The notes: a model not told the origin generated them from the letters alone. A stretch of 64,000 bases of DNA from Gigaspora margarita (GCA_009809945.1 WTPW01001599.1:67954-131953), one strand, 5' to 3'; shown: positions 1-12,609, counted from the stretch's first letter. Translations and numbers: made by a program.

Positions 1-463
1 GTGTTAGAACCTGATTTGGAATAATCGAAGTCACTGATTTAGTCACAAGGCTGTGTATATAAAGATCATCAGTGGCAGCTCTCCAGGTAGTATCATTTGA
101 TCATAAAGTATCCAATTAGAAGCTCAAATAGAACCGGATAGAAGGCAATCCCAGTGCAACTTCTAACAGGTATGTAGCTAAGTACGATATATCCTGAAGG
201 AAATAGGTGGAACTGAAACACCATGAGAGACAGAAATCTGGGACATCAATTGATGGATGCACCCCTGACAGATTTGTCATATCGATGGCTAATAACACGG
301 TTCAATAATGCTCTTCTCTTGACATATATGTACCATGGTTGGGCCTAAAGAGTAGTGATTATAGTGGTTTAATGGTTATGCCCTAACCATGAGTAGAGAT
401 CTCAGTATCTTACAATCCTGGTGGGAATTTGGATATTCAAGTTTAGAAGTGAAGGAAAAAAAA
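1..463. other. Non-coding stretch, slightly higher GC; possible tRNA-like segment
   Basis: No convincing gene is present; the reading frames are short and lack family motifs. The segment is less AT-rich than what follows. Around 345-430 there is a weak tRNA-like signature: an A-box-like TAGTGGTTTAATGG followed by CTTACAATCC, which resembles a B box with one extra base. It could be the head of a degenerate tRNA-derived SINE, but the match is poor. Confidence 0.25.
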
Positions 464-645
464 TATTTTTTGATATTGAACAAGTTTACTTTAGTTTGTG
501 AAATAAGTAAGATTAAATTAGTAAAATTTTATTTAATTTGATATTTTTAATAATTTTATTAATAAAATCTTACGAATTGCTATTACTATCTAAATTTTAC
601 TAATTAATTCTAACATATTGCACCAAGTAAACTTGTTTTTAACAT
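464..645. repeat. Foldback MITE with AACAAGTTTACTT ends
   Basis: The ends are inverted copies (GAACAAGTTTACTT on the left, AAGTAAACTTGTTTTT on the right). The interior is also palindromic: AAATTAGTAAAATTTTA is mirrored by TAAATTTTACTAATT. A second copy of the family is found split at about 796-836 plus 3956-4092. No coding potential. Confidence 0.6.
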
Positions 646-665
646 TATAAATTATATTGTTTTGG

Positions 666-782
666 CAGTTTTGTATTTTATAAAATTTGAAGAAAAGATG
701 CCTAATTTTGGATTTTTGATGAAAATTTTCAAAATTAAGCAACTTTATTCAAATTTTATAATATACAAAACTAAATATGCTA
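666..782. repeat. Short AT-rich palindrome
   Basis: GTTTTGTATTTTATAAAATTTGAA on the left mirrors TTCAAATTTTATAATATACAAAAC on the right, around a centre near 722. It is probably another small foldback element; target duplications were not identified. Confidence 0.45.
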
Positions 783-836
783 ATATGATGCATTTTCTGA
801 TGTTTAGCAAGTTTACTTAGTGAAAGAAGTGAAATT

Positions 837-3800
837 AGGACCCCAAACATCTCTCATATAGGTCATAACTGATCTGCATAAATTTAGACATTTTTGCTAC
901 CTCTAAAATCAAGTAAATTTGCTAAAAGTTGGATTATTACATATAAACTTTATAGTAATTTGCTAAAAACTAAATTATAACATCTAGTATCAAGTAAATA
1001 AATATAGAATAAATTTTTTTATTTGAATTCATAGAATTAAAATAAAAAAATTTTTATCAAATTTGGTTAAAAACTTATAGAGATATCTTTGATGAAAGTT
1101 CTTGTAAACAATTTCAATATAGCTTCTTTGTAATATGTTTTTTGATTTTTCAAAATAACCCACTGTTCAGTGATGATTTACAAGAAATTTTATTATGCTA
1201 ACTAAAAACATTTCATAACAAGACTTGTAGCACATATGGTGCATGTAGCCTAGAACCAGAGTCACATGACCTAAAATCTATATATAATTTAAAATTGGTT
1301 ATAATTAATGAATATATATATATATATATAAAAATCTTTTTGTAAATTAATACTATAGAACCAGTACTATAATATTACAGGAAGATTTTTAAGTTAAACA
1401 TGTTAGTTTCAATTTTATTTACTTTTAAATATAAAGCAATTTGATATCTGTACCAAAATTTGGCCACTATATTTAATATAATAATTTGTCAAATTTGGCC
1501 ACTATATTTAATAGTAATTTGTTAAACATGTATGCACATTACAATAAATTGCACCTCTAGTCCTCTAGTTTCTAGTTACCCACATATAATCATTTGAATT
1601 AAAGCTGATATTTGGTATTACTTGATAGTCCTGATAAATTAATTTCAGAAATTTTAGGAAAACCATGCTCGTCTTTTGTGTTCAATGACTTTCTGCCCGG
1701 AAATATTCGGGTACAATATGTGTTCATCTTTGACCCAAAAATAAGCTACCCCACGATCGACAATAGTCGCTACATAGTAAAGTCCAAATTATACTATGTT
1801 AAATGATTATTATCACTTAAGTAAACTTATTTGGAAGATCAAAATACACATATTCTGAAAATTTCATATAAATCGGAGAACTTTTTATTATTTGACTCTT
1901 AATTTTTACGTTTGACGAAAAAATTAAAATTTGTTAAAAAATATATTCGGCGAACGTAAAAATTAAAAGTTAAATAATAAAACTTCTCTAATTTGTATGA
2001 AAATTTCAGAGAATATGTATTTTTATCTTCTGAACATATTTACTTAAGCGCTTATAATCGATTTACATAGTAAAATTTAGACTTTACTATGTAGTGACTA
2101 CTTGCGAATTTTCCTAGTTTGTATATCGGATATTTTCGGAAATGCATGCTCGTATTTTATGTTTAACGAAGTTCTATTTGGAAATATTCGGACCCTCCAA
2201 AATTGGCCACCTTAGTCACGTGACACCGATTCTAGGGTACATGCACCATATAATGGACTAATAGAATCTCAAATTTTATGAAAAAGTATTGAAAACTCAT
2301 GAAGATATTAACATTTTTGTAAATTCAGATGCATACGTTTTCTCAAGTTTTCCCTAAACTTCAAATGCTTCCAGAAGCACTTTCTCAAAGTGAAACCTCC
2401 AAAATGTGACTAAGTAAGTTGGTAGAATAGGTATTATAAAGTCTTTATTTAAAATTTCATCAAAAACGGATAATATTGACGAAGTTATGATGATTTTTCA
2501 ATTTGCTTCCAGATTTGGGATTTTTTAAAATTTACAATTTTGATGAAAACAGAAAAATTACATTACAGACTAGATTTTTACAAGTTCAAATGAAACAAGT
2601 TACTGTGCACTAAATAAACTTTTAGAGCATATTATTGCCTAATAGAATCTCAAATTTTATAAAAAATATTGAAAACTCATAGAGATATTAACATTTTTGT
2701 AAATTTGGACGCAGTATGTTTTGCAAACAATTTTGGCATGTGAAATGCATTTTTGAAAATAGAAAAAATATTTCATCAAAGATTTCTCTATGAGTTCTTG
2801 ATCAAATTCGATAAAAATTGTTTTATTTTAATTCTACAAATATATAGAATTAAAATAAAAAAATTTTCATTGAATTTGGTCAAGAACTCGTAGAGAAATC
2901 TTTGATGAAAGATTTTTTCTATTTTCAAAAACATATATTATATACCAAAATTGTTTGCAAAAATGTATTGCATCTGAATTTACAAAAACATTAATATCTC
3001 CACGAGTTTTTAATATTTTTTCATAAAATTTGAGATTCTATTAGGCAATAATATGCTCTAAAAGTTTCTTAGTGCGCAGTAACTTGTTTCATTTGAACTT
3101 GTAAAAATCTAGCCTGTAATGTAATTTTTCTGTTTTCATCAAAATTGTAAATTTTAAAAAATCCTGAATCTGGAAGCAAATTGAAAAATCATCATAACTT
3201 CGTCAATATTAATCTGTTTTTGATGAAATTTTAATTAAAGACTTTATAATATCTATTTTACCAACTTATTTAGTCACATTTTGGAGGTTTCATTTTGAGA
3301 AAGTGCTTCTGAAAGCATTTGAAGTTTAGAAAAAACTTGCGAAAACGTATGTGTCCAAATTTACAAAAATGTTAATATTTTCACGAGTTTTCAATANTTT
3401 TTATAAAATTTGANATTCTATTAGTCCATAATATGCGCTACAAGTCTTGTTATGAAATGTTTTTTAGTTAGTATAGTAAAATTTCTTGTAAATTATCGCC
3501 GAACAGTAGGTTATTTTGAAAAGTTAAAAATTATTATATAAATTACTAACTAATTTATTTAATGATAACCCATGCAATTGTATTATATAATTATTTGTTT
3601 ATCAGTATACAATCATGATTAATGATTATAATACATATGCAGGGTAAGTACCAAGTTGCGATACTAAAGCCTGATTATATGCTACAACTACTTTTCAATT
3701 ATAATTAATTATCACTTTGCTTCATATAGCCATTAATAACTTGTTATATCCAGATTGATTATTATCAAAATGTGGTTAAATTGCTAAAAATATAATATGA

Positions 3801-3955
3801 CATTTATAAAATCTTAGTAATTCGCCAAAATATTCAATTATGACCTATTTTAAAATTAATCTCAATTTGCTAAAATTTAAATTTGGACCTTAGATTAAAA
3901 TTGAATCAATTTGCTAAAAAAATATATAACATATATCAGAGATGTCCAGGGTCCT
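837..3955. mobile_element. hAT-like foldback element with perfect 8-bp TSD
   Basis: The 3,119-bp segment is bracketed by perfect direct repeats GTGAAATT (829-836 and 3956-3963). Its ends are inverted: AGGACCCCAAACATCTCT on the left and AGGACCCTGGACATCTCT read from the right. An 8-bp duplication is typical of hAT transposons. There is no transposase frame inside, so it is non-autonomous. The interior holds a long palindrome centred near 2840 (arms about 2252-2840 and 2845-3440), and the left arm is interrupted by a nested 1-kb element. Subterminal TTTGCTAAAA motifs recur near both ends. It has landed inside a smaller MITE whose halves lie at 796-836 and 3956-4092. Confidence 0.75.
1238..2247. 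mobile_element. Nested 1-kb TIR element, GGTGCATGTA ends
   Basis: The terminal inverted repeats are about 32 bp: GGTGCATGTAGCCTAGAACC on the left, GGTGCATGTACCCTAGAATC read from the right. Flanks are ATAT on both sides (1234-1237, 2248-2251). The host arm is uninterrupted in its mirror copy near 3430-3460, which confirms an insertion. Inside, a 52-bp direct repeat occurs at about 1661-1711 and 2141-2191, around an internal palindrome 1750-2110 with mirrored CTACATAGTAAAGTC. No transposase is seen. Confidence 0.7.
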
Positions 3956-4092
3956 GTGAAATTAAATTAGTAAAATTTTATGCTATTGGATATTTTTAAT
4001 AATTTTATTATTAAAACTTTACAAATTGCTATTATTCCTTAAATTTTACTAATTGATTCTAACTACTTGCACTAAATAAACTTGTTCAGCAT
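3956..4092. repeat. Right part of a MITE split by the hAT-like element
   Basis: Joining 796-836 to this segment conceptually gives a foldback unit whose ends GATGTTTAGCAAGTTTACTT and GATGCTGAACAAGTTTATTT (read from the right) are inverted copies. It is the same family as 464-645. This shows the order of insertion: this MITE was present first, then the 3.1-kb element. Confidence 0.6.
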
Positions 4093-5340
4093 CAAAAACA
4101 CATATATGTATATTTAGTTTGCAAACTTTAGACTGAACCCGGACCAAACATATAATTAAGTTTGAGTTTGAGTTTAAGTTTGAAACTGGGTAAATTTTAG
4201 AGTTTAAGTCCAGTTCGAACCCAGACTGGACTGGACCAGACCAGACCTGAACTAGACTTAGAAGTACTAGTTGTGTTGCAAGTACTATATTGAAGACTAT
4301 AGTTGCTTGTAGTTAATTAACTTAATAATTTTTATTTTTTGATAAACAACAATTCAATGAATTATTTATATTTTTAATTCAGAGCAGCAGTGTATAAAAC
4401 CTATATGCACAATATGCTTATGTGCACATGATTTTAAAAAGGTTCACATATTTATGGCTGGGAATGTGCACATAATTCACATGATTTAAGGCTAAATAGT
4501 GCACCAAAATTGTTAGTAAAATACAGAAGTTGTGCACATAGAGCACACTATGCACATAGAGCACACTGTGCACTTAGAGCACACTGTGCACATAAATTAT
4601 TGTATATATTTAATTTATCTATATAAATTTAAGGACATTTTTAACTTGCACTAGTGGTTAAAGATAACTAGTGTGCTAATATCTCAATAACGTACTAAGT
4701 AAACAGGATCAGGTAATCTAAGTAAAAATGTTCAGGACCCCAAAAACCTCACAAAAACTGAAATTAGGGCCTTATCTCCAATGTATATTATACTATATAA
4801 AAAAACATTTTATATAAAAACCTTCTATTTATCTCAAAGCTCACCCTAACCCTAAGTTTTAATAGGAGTGGTTATTTGTAACCACTGGTGTAGGTTATAA
4901 TAATTTAAATTTAATTTATCAAAGTTATATAGTGCACAAATTTTTAAATTTGTTTATATAAATTATGTATACAATGTGCACAAGATTCACATACTTTTAG
5001 AATCAGATCTTATACACTACAGAGCAGTATTAGCAGCAACTCTAGAGTATAAACAACTCTGTTTTCTTTTTACATTAATCTGGAGTAGTGTAATATCTAA
5101 ACCACACTGACATGGAGTAGTTTATACTCCAAGCTTACTCCAGAGTTTATGCTCCATTAACAGCCCTAATCAGGAAAATTATGAAATATAACCTTTTAAT
5201 ATATTTGTATAATTTTGAGCTTTATTATTAATAAGAGAGCATCCAGAAATAATGTTATACTTGAGGAAAAAAGGGTTCCCAAAATATAATGTTTTTTCTA
5301 GTAAGTGCAATCAAAAAAAATAATATAATTTTTTTATAAA
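4093..5340. other. AT-rich intergenic stretch
   Basis: No gene is supported. It contains low-complexity GTTTGAGTTT / GGACTGGACCAGACC stretches near 4160-4250 and a minisatellite at 4532-4594. A GAGTATAAAC / GTTTATGCTCC inverted pair near 5041-5160 may be a small foldback element. Confidence 0.5.
4532..4594. repeat. 18-bp minisatellite
   Basis: About 3.4 tandem copies of an 18-bp unit GTGCACATAGAGCACACT with single-base variants. The unit contains the palindrome GTGCAC. Single GTGCACA motifs are scattered over the preceding 150 bp. Confidence 0.75.
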
Positions 5341-5351
5341 AATTTGCCTAA

Positions 5352-5648
5352 ATCTTGACACAGCAATCCAAATTGGATAATTTTGGCACTATTTGAATTG
5401 TCTTGAGAAGAGAATTCAAATAGTAACAAAGTTATTTAATTTGAATTACTGGATTAAGATTTATTAACAAAATACTATTGGTTATTATCTTTCTTATAAA
5501 TTACTATATAATCAATAGTTTTTTGTAAATAACTCTTGATATATGATCTGAATAAAATGATTTTGGTACCATCAGATTTGTCCCATAGAGATAAATCAAA
5601 TGGCACCAAAATTAGTCAGATTGGATGATTGTGTTATAATATATCCAA
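5352..5648. repeat. Imperfect foldback repeat
   Basis: The left arm (ACACAGCAATCCAAATTGG, then TAATTTTGGCACTATTTG) is mirrored imperfectly on the right (CAAATGGCACCAAAATTA, then ATGATTGTGTTATAA). Probably an old MITE; no target duplication was identified. Confidence 0.45.
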
Positions 5649-5929
5649 GTTTTTGTAAAATTATATATATAAATATACAGATTTTAAATTTTTTTATTTA
5701 GTCTAGAGGGGGTCAAGAGCTACTATGTAGGGGTACATAACATTATTTATGAATGCCCCTAATTTAAAGCCATTTTTATATAAATATAAAAAACATAATA
5801 GTTTATCTACTTCTATTAAACCAATTGTACTGCATACTAAATTTAAAACAATTATATCTTCAAGTTTTATTTGCAAAAAAAAGTAAATTTGCTTACAACA
5901 AACTTCCAATTGAAAACCAGAAAATTTAA

Positions 5930-6303
5930 AGAATATAGACCAGAATCATATAGAACTACTTGTAAATAAAAACAAAAATAATATAAAAAATACAAGACCA
6001 GAATTATGCAGATTTGCTCAAAAATAAAAACCAAAATAATTTGGTGATATAGACCAAATGATGCAAAGCTACTCAAAAATGTATTTAGAATAATTTGGAA
6101 AAAGTAGACCAGAATTATACCAACTACTTGAAAATGAAAATAGAGAATATGAATCAGAATTATGTAGAGCTACTTAAAAATAAAAACTTGAATAATTTAG
6201 AGAAAGTAGATTAGATATATAAAAACTAATCAAAAATAAAAATAGAATAATTTGAAAAAAATAGACCAGAATTGTATAGAACTACTCAAAAGTAAAAACC
6301 AGA
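5930..6303. repeat. Degenerate ~55-bp tandem repeat, about 7 units
   Basis: Successive units start with CAGAATTAT followed by GAGCTACTCAAAAATAAAAA and end with AATTTGGAAAAAGTAGAC. Unit starts are near 5941, 5996, 6051, 6106, 6151, 6209 and 6266. Lengths vary between about 45 and 58 bp. Weak reading frames across it are by-products of the repeat. Confidence 0.6.
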
Positions 6304-8050
6304 TTAGAAATTAAAATAATAATAATAAAAGTAAAAATTTACTAGATTGAATTACAATAACTATAATAATAAGGTTCAATATTAAGTTGTTATTATAGAC
6401 TAGTATAAATAGCTAGAATCTATTTTGAAAGCATATAAATATCTACTTTTAAAACATAACTATATCAAAATTTCTCTATGCCCATTTATTTTGTATATCC
6501 AAATCTTATAATTAATTACTTTGAAACAAATCATTGTATTAGTAATCATACAATCTTACAAACTATAGTATTGTTTATATTAATTGTTGGTATATTATAT
6601 AATATTCTCTAAGGGTATTTCTAGGCATCTCTGGTTAGAGATGCTTAATGATAATATTTCTAATATTTTGACCTAAAAGCCAATTAAAATGCAAAATAAT
6701 CACATGATAGTCATTTTTGTATAGCACAAAGGATGATCATCATGGATTAGTCTAACAAAACAAAACATAATATTAGTTTGGGGTTTTGGGACATTATAGG
6801 ATTAACTATATCTTGAAAGCCTTTTAAGAGCCTTTAGAAGTCTAATTTGATTATTTTTAAAATAAGTTTAATGGTCTGCAGGATTATTAGATTTATTTTA
6901 TATCTCTATAAGTGCTTTAAATAGGCTCTAAAAGCTTTATTTTAATATTAATAAGTCTAATGAAAAATAAGTCTAATGGTCCTTATTACCCATAAATAAG
7001 TCTAATGAAAAATAAGTCTAATAGTCCAAAACCTCCAAACTCTTATCGTGTGCTTGTTTGAATCCAGAAACTATATCAATTTTTTCTTGTATTAAGTCTA
7101 ATGAAAATAAGTTCTAAAATTTCAAGATTTATTTATTAAATATCTCTAACTATCCAAAAATTGCTTCTAGAGAGATTTAAACATTAATTAGCATATCAAG
7201 TATCATGTGACTTGTTTAAACTAATGAAATTACTTATAGACAAGAATAGTTTCTACAAGCTCTAGCTTATTAAATTTGCTCTGCAGAAATTTAAGTCTAA
7301 CAATTCCACCTTGCTGGGAAATTTATGGCTAATAAAAAATATATATTAGGAATCATTTCTATAGAGGACAGCTTGTTATTTAACATATTTTAAATAAATC
7401 TAATGATTTTGCCCTGCTTGAAATTTTATACATCTAACAAAAAAGCAGTGTATTAGAAAGTGTCTCTGTACCAAAAAATGCATAAAATAACATATAAGTC
7501 TAATATTTTCTATAAAAGATCCTTAACCAAAAAGGGGCTCTAGCTTAGTAAATAGTATATAAAAGTTTAATAAAAAAAAATGTAAATGCTACAATCAGAG
7601 CATGGCACTCATTTTTTAGCCTTCTAATGGAATCAGCAACCTTCTAGATAAATGCAAGGCCTATTGCAAGCCACTCTGAAGTTGCTAAGATATGGGCACA
7701 AATATTCACCAATCATCCTACTTTTTATTACTAAAAATATCTGGCTTTGAGGGAGCAGGATCAAAAAGTGATATGTACTCTATACATATAATAATTAATT
7801 AATTAAAGAAAAAATTTTATAAGCAAGTATAAGTGTAATGGTTAGAGCTAACACATATACCAAATGTTTAATGCTTATCCAGAATATATAGAAGAATTTA
7901 GTATAGAAATACTAATTTTAATACAATTGGTTCTACTACCTATATACCTTTGCCCAAAACTTTGCCAAAACATAATAACAGAATTATAAATATTCAAAAT
8001 AATGATAACTAGTGTTTTGGGTGGAATGTTCTAGGAGCTTTGCATCTAGT
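6304..8050. other. AT-rich intergenic stretch
   Basis: No gene is supported. AAGTCTAATG motifs are reiterated between 6840 and 7520; a 30-bp direct repeat occurs at about 6951-6980 and 6994-7023. Near 7841 the string AAGTGTAATGGTTAGAGC looks like a tRNA A box but no B box at proper spacing is evident. Confidence 0.45.
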
Positions 8051-8059
8051 TAAAGTTCA

Positions 8060-11000
8060 TTCAGAAAGAAAACCACATTAGTTATATGGGGTTTTGTGGA
8101 GAAACTTAATATAAATGATATTCCAATTCTAGTACTAGTCTCAACACCAGTTTATAAAAATTTGAAACAAATAATCTAGTGATTAGTCTGTGTGTTTACA
8201 AGTAGCATAACCAGAATAAATGTCTTGAATTCATTATGTCTCAGAGAGAAGAAAAAAAGAATACAAACTCATTAATCTTTTAGTGATTACAGAAGAGGAT
8301 AGAAGCTACTACTGTATCATTAAAGACCTTTACAAATTAGTATACAATTATAGTAAACATAAAGGAAGAAAATACCTTTGACAATATTGCCTTCATATAT
8401 ATTCAGTAGAGAAAGGATACAAAAAACATTTGCCAAAATGCAAGGAGTTGAACAATGCTCCTTAGCAACCACAAATACCAATAGAAAATAAGAGTTTTAA
8501 AGCTTTTTATAATCATAAATGCATTTAACCCAACCCATATTATATTTTTGGGATCTAAAAATATTAACTAAAATGTTAACTCTAGAAGAGAAAATGAAGT
8601 TAACCCATACTAAAAAATTACAAATATACAAGCTATATGGCTATTGCTACATAGTTGTATGCATGAACAGCTCTTTAAATATAAGGTTATGAGTTATGAT
8701 CTATACAGAGGCCCAGATGCACTTGAAAAATTCATTGCAAAAATCAAAAAGGTGCTGGCAAACATACAGGAGAACTTATCAGCACCTGCAAAAATAATCA
8801 TGGCACCAGGTGACCTGGAGGCACTGAGTATTGGATTTGTAGAGGGGTGTCCCTAGAACCTATATCTGAAGCAAAACAGGCATTTAATGAAGCAAAATGC
8901 CATTTGCTAGAGATAAAAGAATGGAAGGAACATATAAAAAAAGAACATTCTAAAAAAAAAGAGGCACAAAAAAAGTATTGCAAAGCTTTAAGTGGGCTTA
9001 ATCATAAGGTTGAAGACCATGACCATATAAGTGGTGCATACTGAGGGCCTTCACATGATGCCTGCAATAAAAAGTTGCAAATAGAATCTTTTGAAACAAA
9101 AGTGCCTCTAATTTACCATAATTTTTGTGGATATGATTTCTATTCACTTATGAAGGTTGTTAGTAAGTTCATAGCAGACAAGTTAAAATGCATTCCAGAG
9201 AATATAGAAAAGTACAAAGCCATGAATATAGGACAGCTTTGGTTCTTAGATAGCTTCCAGCATATGGCAATGGGGCTTGATAAGTTAGTAGCATATCTAG
9301 AAGGAAAACCTGAAAAGTTCATCCTAACTATTAAGCACTTTACAGAGAAAGGATGTTCAATAGACAAGATTAAGCTTCTTTTCTAAAAAGAAGTATTCCC
9401 ATATGACTGGACAAACTCATAGTACAAATTCAATAGAACAAGTCTCCCACTTAAAAAGAATTTCTATCTACTTCTCAGTCAGCAAAATATCAGTATAAGA
9501 GGACTATAAATATGCTCAAAAAGTATGGCAGACATTTGAGATGAAAAGTTTTGGAGAATACCATGACCTTTACCTTGAAACAGATGTACTATTACTTGCT
9601 GATGTATTTATGAACTATACTATCATGCGTTTAAAAGATGATGGCTTAGATTCTTTACATTACATTTTAGCACCAGGAATGTTTAATAATTCTCTATACA
9701 AAAGTAGTAGAGCTGAACTAAAACTCATGACAAATATGGATGAGTACTTAATAGTAGATGGAGGAATTCATAGAGGCATAACAATGGCAAGCCACTAGTT
9801 TGCTAAAGCTAATAATCCTCAATGCCCAGATTATGATCCAAGCAAACCAATATCTTGGATCATGTATGAGGATATAAATGCCTTATATTTTAGTGCAATG
9901 ACCCAATACATGCCTATAGAAATACTAGAAAAAATAAGCCCAGAAGAGGTTTCAGATATACAAAGCATTGTGCCTAATGCAGAAATAGGCTATATGCCAA
10001 AAGTCGACTTAGAAGTTCCAGTATACTTATATGTTTTATTTGCAGATTCCTCTCTAGTACCAGAAAAGCAAATAATACCTAAAAACTGGCTTAGCCTATA
10101 TAATGAAAGATTAGTACATAACAAAGAAGTAGGAGGAGGAAAATATATAATAGGTAAAAAACTAGTCCAGACCCTTTATCCTAAAAAGAATTATGTAGTC
10201 CATTATCATGCACTCAAGCCATACATGAAATTTGGGGTAAAGGTTACAAAAATCTATAGCGCTCTCAAATTCTGGCAGTTACCATGGATGAAAGAATATA
10301 TTGAGAAAAATATTCATAATGCAAAATAGCAAAAACCAATGGTGATGAGTTCAGGGTTATATATTATAAACTAAAAAAATAATGGCATCTTTGGTAAACA
10401 GATGGAGAATGTACATAAGCATATGAGAGTGGAGCTACTTCGAACAGAAAAGGATAAAAAAATCAGGCACCTAGCAAGTTCACTATAGTTTGTAGGCTTT
10501 AAAGCATTTGAAGGAGGGATTACAGCAGTCCATATATTAAAAAGCACAGTAATATTAAATAAACCAATCTATGTAGGGCAGGCAATTTTTGACATTAGCA
10601 AGAATATGATGTTCAACTTTTGGTACAGTTACATAAAGCCTTGCTATAGAGATAAAGCCTGTCTACTTTATACAAACACAGACTCACTCATCATGGGGAT
10701 AGAAACTGAAGACATATATAAAAATCGAGCAGAGAAGCCAGACATTTTTGATTTTAACTATTCAGGCAATTTATTTCTAATAAAGGATGAGACAAAGGGA
10801 ATACCTATAGGGGAAACAGTATGTTTAAAGCCAAGATGTACTCAATTCTTCTAGCGGGAATGATTCTAAAACTCCTGATAACCCAGATTCTGAAGACCCT
10901 AAAAAGAAGCATGGTATCTAAAAGGCAAATGGTGTAAAGAAATGTGTGGTCAAAAGAGAGCTTCAACATGATAAATTTCTAGAATGTCTTAGGAATAAGA

Positions 11001-11240
11001 AACTAAGCCGGCATGACATGTACAGTCTTCACAGTTATGATCATCAAATATATCTGGAGAGGGTGAATAAAATAGGGTTAAATCTATATAATAACAAGCG
11101 CTGGATCTTACTTGATGGGATTTGAACCCTTCCCTATGGACAATGGCAAATTGGATTATATAAACACCTGGTAGCATCTGAAATATCTTCTGAGCATGCA
11201 GAAGAAAGGGCTATGAAAGCCAAACTTCATGTCAAGGCAT
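8060..11240 (+). pseudogene. Polinton/Maverick-type family-B DNA polymerase relic
   Basis: This is a protein-primed type B DNA polymerase of the kind carried by Polinton/Maverick elements, recognised from motifs spread over several frames. In order there is an N-terminal zinc-finger-like segment (8330-8520), a HDHISGAY zinc-binding segment near 9015, exonuclease motif II HNFCGYD near 9117, exonuclease III YHDLYLETDVLLLADV (9559-9610), polymerase motif A DINALY (9871-9888), motif B FGKQMEN near 10390, and motif C at 10669-10692. The C-terminal RHDMYSLHSYDHQIYLERVN follows at 11008-11067. Total length (~1,050 codons) is normal for the family. There are many stops and at least three frameshifts. 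In motif C the first catalytic Asp is Asn (codon 10675-10677), as a G-to-A change would produce. It cannot be functional. No terminal repeats or other Polinton genes were found next to it. Confidence 0.85.
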
Positions 11241-11987
11241 AGATGCTTTATAACAAATATATTTTCAGGTAAAAAAATTCTAATACATTTTAAGTTTCTC
11301 TTCGCATCTAAGTTTTTATAACCTAAAATAGCAAAAAATTTGAAATTAATTAGCTATACGTACTATTTATATATAATTTTATATCTTTTTTTTTGAAAAC
11401 TTTTGTATAATGTATACAACAAAAATTATACAAATTAATATTCTTTACTCACGTTACCTTTGCTAAATCGTTGTTCTAAATGTTTTTAACCTCTTTTTTT
11501 CACACAACAAACGAAATTTTGGTAAGGTAGTGACTTGAAGATTCTTACATTTTCTATAACTTTGGTAGAAAAATCGTACTATGAAAGTTGGTGGATTCAG
11601 ATAGATTCAGCGAATATGTTGTAGGGCAGAACGAATTCATCAAATTGAATTAGAAATAAGTCCCCCTTTACCAAGGAGTTAAAGTACCCGAGCTTCCGAA
11701 AAAAGTATTGTAAAACGTATAAAAAAATTTTTTTTATCAATTGAAGATCTTGTGTAATATGGACGGTCCTACCTGTAGGTCAAATACAATAAATTCACCT
11801 TTTCGGAGGTAACTATTAATAACCATCGATGCATTTTTTACATCATCAGTATATCGCCTAATAATTTTGGCCAAACCTGCACATATTACATATTACCATT
11901 ACTTGGAAAATGGAAACCATTAGCATGAACTACCCCAACAGCACCACCAAAAATTTTTGGTAACACAGAAAGCAATAACATTACAGC
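11241..11987. other. Intergenic stretch, no gene seen
   Basis: AT-rich, without reading frames or motifs I can assign. It is moderately less AT-biased from 11430 onward, toward the spliced gene downstream. Confidence 0.4.
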
Positions 11988-12175
11988 ATTAGGGTTTGGG
12001 TTTGTGCAAAGATTAGAAGTTAGCAAGATATATAGTAAAATTGCACAAGGAAATTTTTTTGTTAGAGCACTAAAGGTGGTTTCCTTTACAAATTTTTGAG
12101 TTATAAGCGATTTTTGTCAAAACGAACGTTTGTTTTGAATGTGTACGTTAGTGTAACGTTGCACCTGATCTTGAA
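11988..12175 (+). repeat. Left member of inverted-repeat pair around the 12-16 kb gene unit
   Basis: About 180 bp, from a TTAGGGTTTGGGTTT start to TGCACCTGATCTTGAAA. It matches the reverse complement of 16017-16195 along its whole length at clearly recognisable identity, including ATATAGTAAAATTG, CTAAAGGTGGTTT and AAGCGATTTTTG. A weaker direct copy lies at 12440-12575. It may be a terminal repeat of a mobile unit or a dispersed repeat. Confidence 0.65.
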
Positions 12176-12321
12176 ATATAATTGGCTTATGCCACGTTTT
12201 TGGTCACGTTACCGAAAATTTTTGAAGTTATTAGCGTGTAGCACATGACCTTTTGGATTGTATAACTAAATTTTGATTGGATTGCGTAACATAAATGTTC
12301 CGATCCACCTTATAGGACAAG

Positions 12322-12609
12322 AAATACCGGTCTAAAAAATTTCGCTCATTATGTGGGACCATTAAAAAAATTTTCGCTAGTAAAAAACATTTCGCTATTA
12401 GGTTAGATTAGGTGTTGCTAATAGGTTGGGTTAGAAGGTATTTTATCCAAAATTTTGCAAGGAAAACTTTATTAGTACGCAGAAGGCAGTTTCATAGGCG
12501 AAATTTCGTGTTATGAGCGATTATTCAGTTATTTTTGTTTCTTGAACTTTTTCACGTTACACCTGATCTCGAATTCTGATTGGCTAGCGAATTTTTTAGA
12601 CTGGTATTT
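12322..12609. repeat. Foldback MITE upstream of the spliced gene
   Basis: The ends AAATACCGGTCTAAAAAATT and AAATACCAGTCTAAAAAATT (read from the right) are inverted copies, continuing into TTCGCT. It ends about 70 bp before the predicted start codon of the downstream gene and so may carry part of its promoter. A TTAGATTAGG / TAGGTTGGGTTAG stretch lies inside. Confidence 0.6.

Noticed and set aside
5703-6076. Overlapping hydrophobic minus-strand frames
   Set aside because: They run partly over the degenerate 55-bp repeat and have no motif or codon bias.
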